A DNA stretch of 64,000 bases, taken from contig JAIXKI010000001.1 in NCBI GenBank assembly GCA_026936105.1, positions 63,162 through 127,161 on the forward strand, in the 5' to 3' direction. The notes beneath the pieces are model-generated. The model saw nothing but the letters and a program-made list of their open reading frames with translations. It did not search any database and was not told the origin of the DNA. Origin of the DNA: Chitinophagales bacterium. Its GTDB lineage: Bacteria > Bacteroidota > Bacteroidia > Chitinophagales > Chitinophagaceae. Positions 63,171 through 64,000 of the stretch are shown here, piece by piece; positions within the stretch are counted from its first letter, which is position 1, and each line of letters starts with the position of its first letter. The position numbers and the translations under genes are program-made.

Positions 63171-64000
63171 TCAATTTGTTTGATTAAAAAATACCCATAA
63201 TCCGTCTTTGCCAGCGACTACTATATCTTTTCTGCCTGTATTATGCAAATCTGCTATAGCGAAAAAAATACCTGCTCCTTTCCCCACTCCTAATGGTCCA
63301 TAACTGATAACATTCTTGACAAACGATTCACCATTCCACTTAAAATAATAAAGTCCGATTGGATCTCTGCTGCCCGGATCATAGCTATGCGCCCGATACC
63401 GTTTTCCGGTGATTAGCTCATTTTCTCCATCGTTATCTATATCTAACCATTGCATAGTATGGTATTGTGATTCAAAAGGATCAATCGAATGTTTTATCCA
63501 GGTCCTATTATCGCCGCCAACAGATTTTTGCTCAAACCAATCAAGTCCATAACCATGCCCCTGACCAACTATTATGTCGTTCAGCCCATCTTTATTCACA
63601 TCTGCGATGATTACCGGGAAACTTGCATCTCCCAATTCAAACTCTTTATGAAATATCCATCCATCTTTAAATGGATTTTTGGGACTCTGGTACCATCCAT
63701 TATTTACAACAAAATCTCCGGGCCCATCGCCATTGATATCGCCAAAGCCCAATCCATTCTGCTGAAGATTGCCTACGGTAATTTTAGAAAACTTTCCTGT
63801 GGGTTTATTTTGGGCGTTTAATTCAAGACGATAAAATACTAAAGGATTTCCAGGCGTACTGGGAACGATTTCGGGGACACCATCTTTATCAATATCTACC
63901 CCCATGACACTTTCCACATTACCCGGAGTGTCTATGACATGCAAATTCCATTCGTTATCGTTTCCGGGATTTTCCCTCCACCAGATACTTTTTTTAAACC
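63171..64000 (-). CDS. FG-GAP/VCBS-repeat protein (5' partial)
   Basis: At least 276 codons; the frame is open to the right edge (FKKSIWWRENPGNDNEWNLHVIDTPGN precedes the TTG at 63944), so the gene continues outside. It consists of beta-propeller FG-GAP repeats with calcium-binding D-x-D/N-x-DG loops: GVDIDKDGVPEIV, FGDINGDGPGDFVV, IADVNKDGLNDIIVG, LDIDNDGENELITG, IADLHNTGRKDIVVA. Such domains occur in exported carbohydrate-active or cell-surface proteins (aldos-2-ulose dehydratase-like among them). It leads the operon that also encodes the PVC-type cytochrome. Confidence 0.85.
   Translation of the reverse strand, partial: FKKSIWWRENPGNDNEWNLHVIDTPGNVESVMGVDIDKDGVPEIVPSTPGNPLVFYRLELNAQNKPTGKFSKITVGNLQQNGLGFGDINGDGPGDFVVNNGWYQSPKNPFKDGWIFHKEFELGDASFPVIIADVNKDGLNDIIVGQGHGYGLDWFEQKSVGGDNRTWIKHSIDPFESQYHTMQWLDIDNDGENELITGKRYRAHSYDPGSRDPIGLYYFKWNGESFVKNVISYGPLGVGKGAGIFFAIADLHNTGRKDIVVAGKDGLWVFFNQTN

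Overview
The window looks like a chromosomal segment of a Bacteroidota bacterium, most likely of the Chitinophagaceae/Chitinophagales type. The evidence is a type IX secretion C-terminal sorting domain on a PKD-repeat protein, many Bacteroidota-type -7 promoter boxes (TAnnTTTG), a long SecA (1,116 aa) ending in a SEC-C zinc motif, a short-chain-dehydrogenase-type L-threonine dehydrogenase, DUF1343 and a peptidase C1B homologue, and an almost complete lack of Shine-Dalgarno sequences. No rRNA, tRNA or CRISPR array was seen.

Layout. 1-3434: 3' part of a giant PKD-repeat surface protein. 3648-10087: minus-strand block with a beta-CASP nuclease, a DUF4442 protein coupled to a thioredoxin-like protein, lysA, scpB, a solitary atpG and a lipoprotein. 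10292-13926: secA with an unusual leader holding a small ORF. 14308-24518: MgtC-like protein, threonine dehydrogenase, kdsA, lolA, ftsK, a sensor kinase, DUF423, aroK and a glutaryl-CoA-type acyl-CoA dehydrogenase. 24681-37558: pyrF, an atypical SDR, mrp, hbd-like, yigZ and prmC (divergent), exbB/exbD, an SPFH protein, pepT, an FKBP isomerase, a DUF1343 lipoprotein and fmt. 37559-38716: a four-helix membrane protein flanked by degenerate intergenic repeats. 38717-44629: C1 peptidase, LysM protein, RsmF-like methyltransferase and M28 peptidase. 44853-48238: three-gene proton-translocating transhydrogenase operon (pntAa-pntAb-pntB) interrupted by a four-helix-bundle gene. 48408-57256: methyltransferase, folA, thyA, TerB-like, proline dehydrogenase, thioesterase, two acyltransferases and rpsA.

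57345-64000 differs: it is a more AT-rich accessory operon on the minus strand (FG-GAP protein, PVC-type cytochrome/HEAT lipoprotein, phosphatase-superfamily enzyme, and an RraA-like gene that is frameshifted). An intact IS4-family element with 20-bp inverted repeats and a perfect 9-bp target duplication sits inside it; removing it restores a 31-nt gap between two operon genes.

Most of the window is housekeeping. The signals most worth a second look are: (i) a 59-codon ORF directly upstream of secA with a textbook extended Shine-Dalgarno that can be folded into a hairpin; (ii) six genes whose start codon lies only 4-5 nt after a TAnnTTTG box, implying leaderless transcripts; (iii) a four-helix-bundle (23S intervening-sequence-protein family) gene bracketed by a 9-bp inverted repeat inside the transhydrogenase operon; (iv) degenerate repeats around 38044-38565; (v) the IS-split operon and its decayed last gene.
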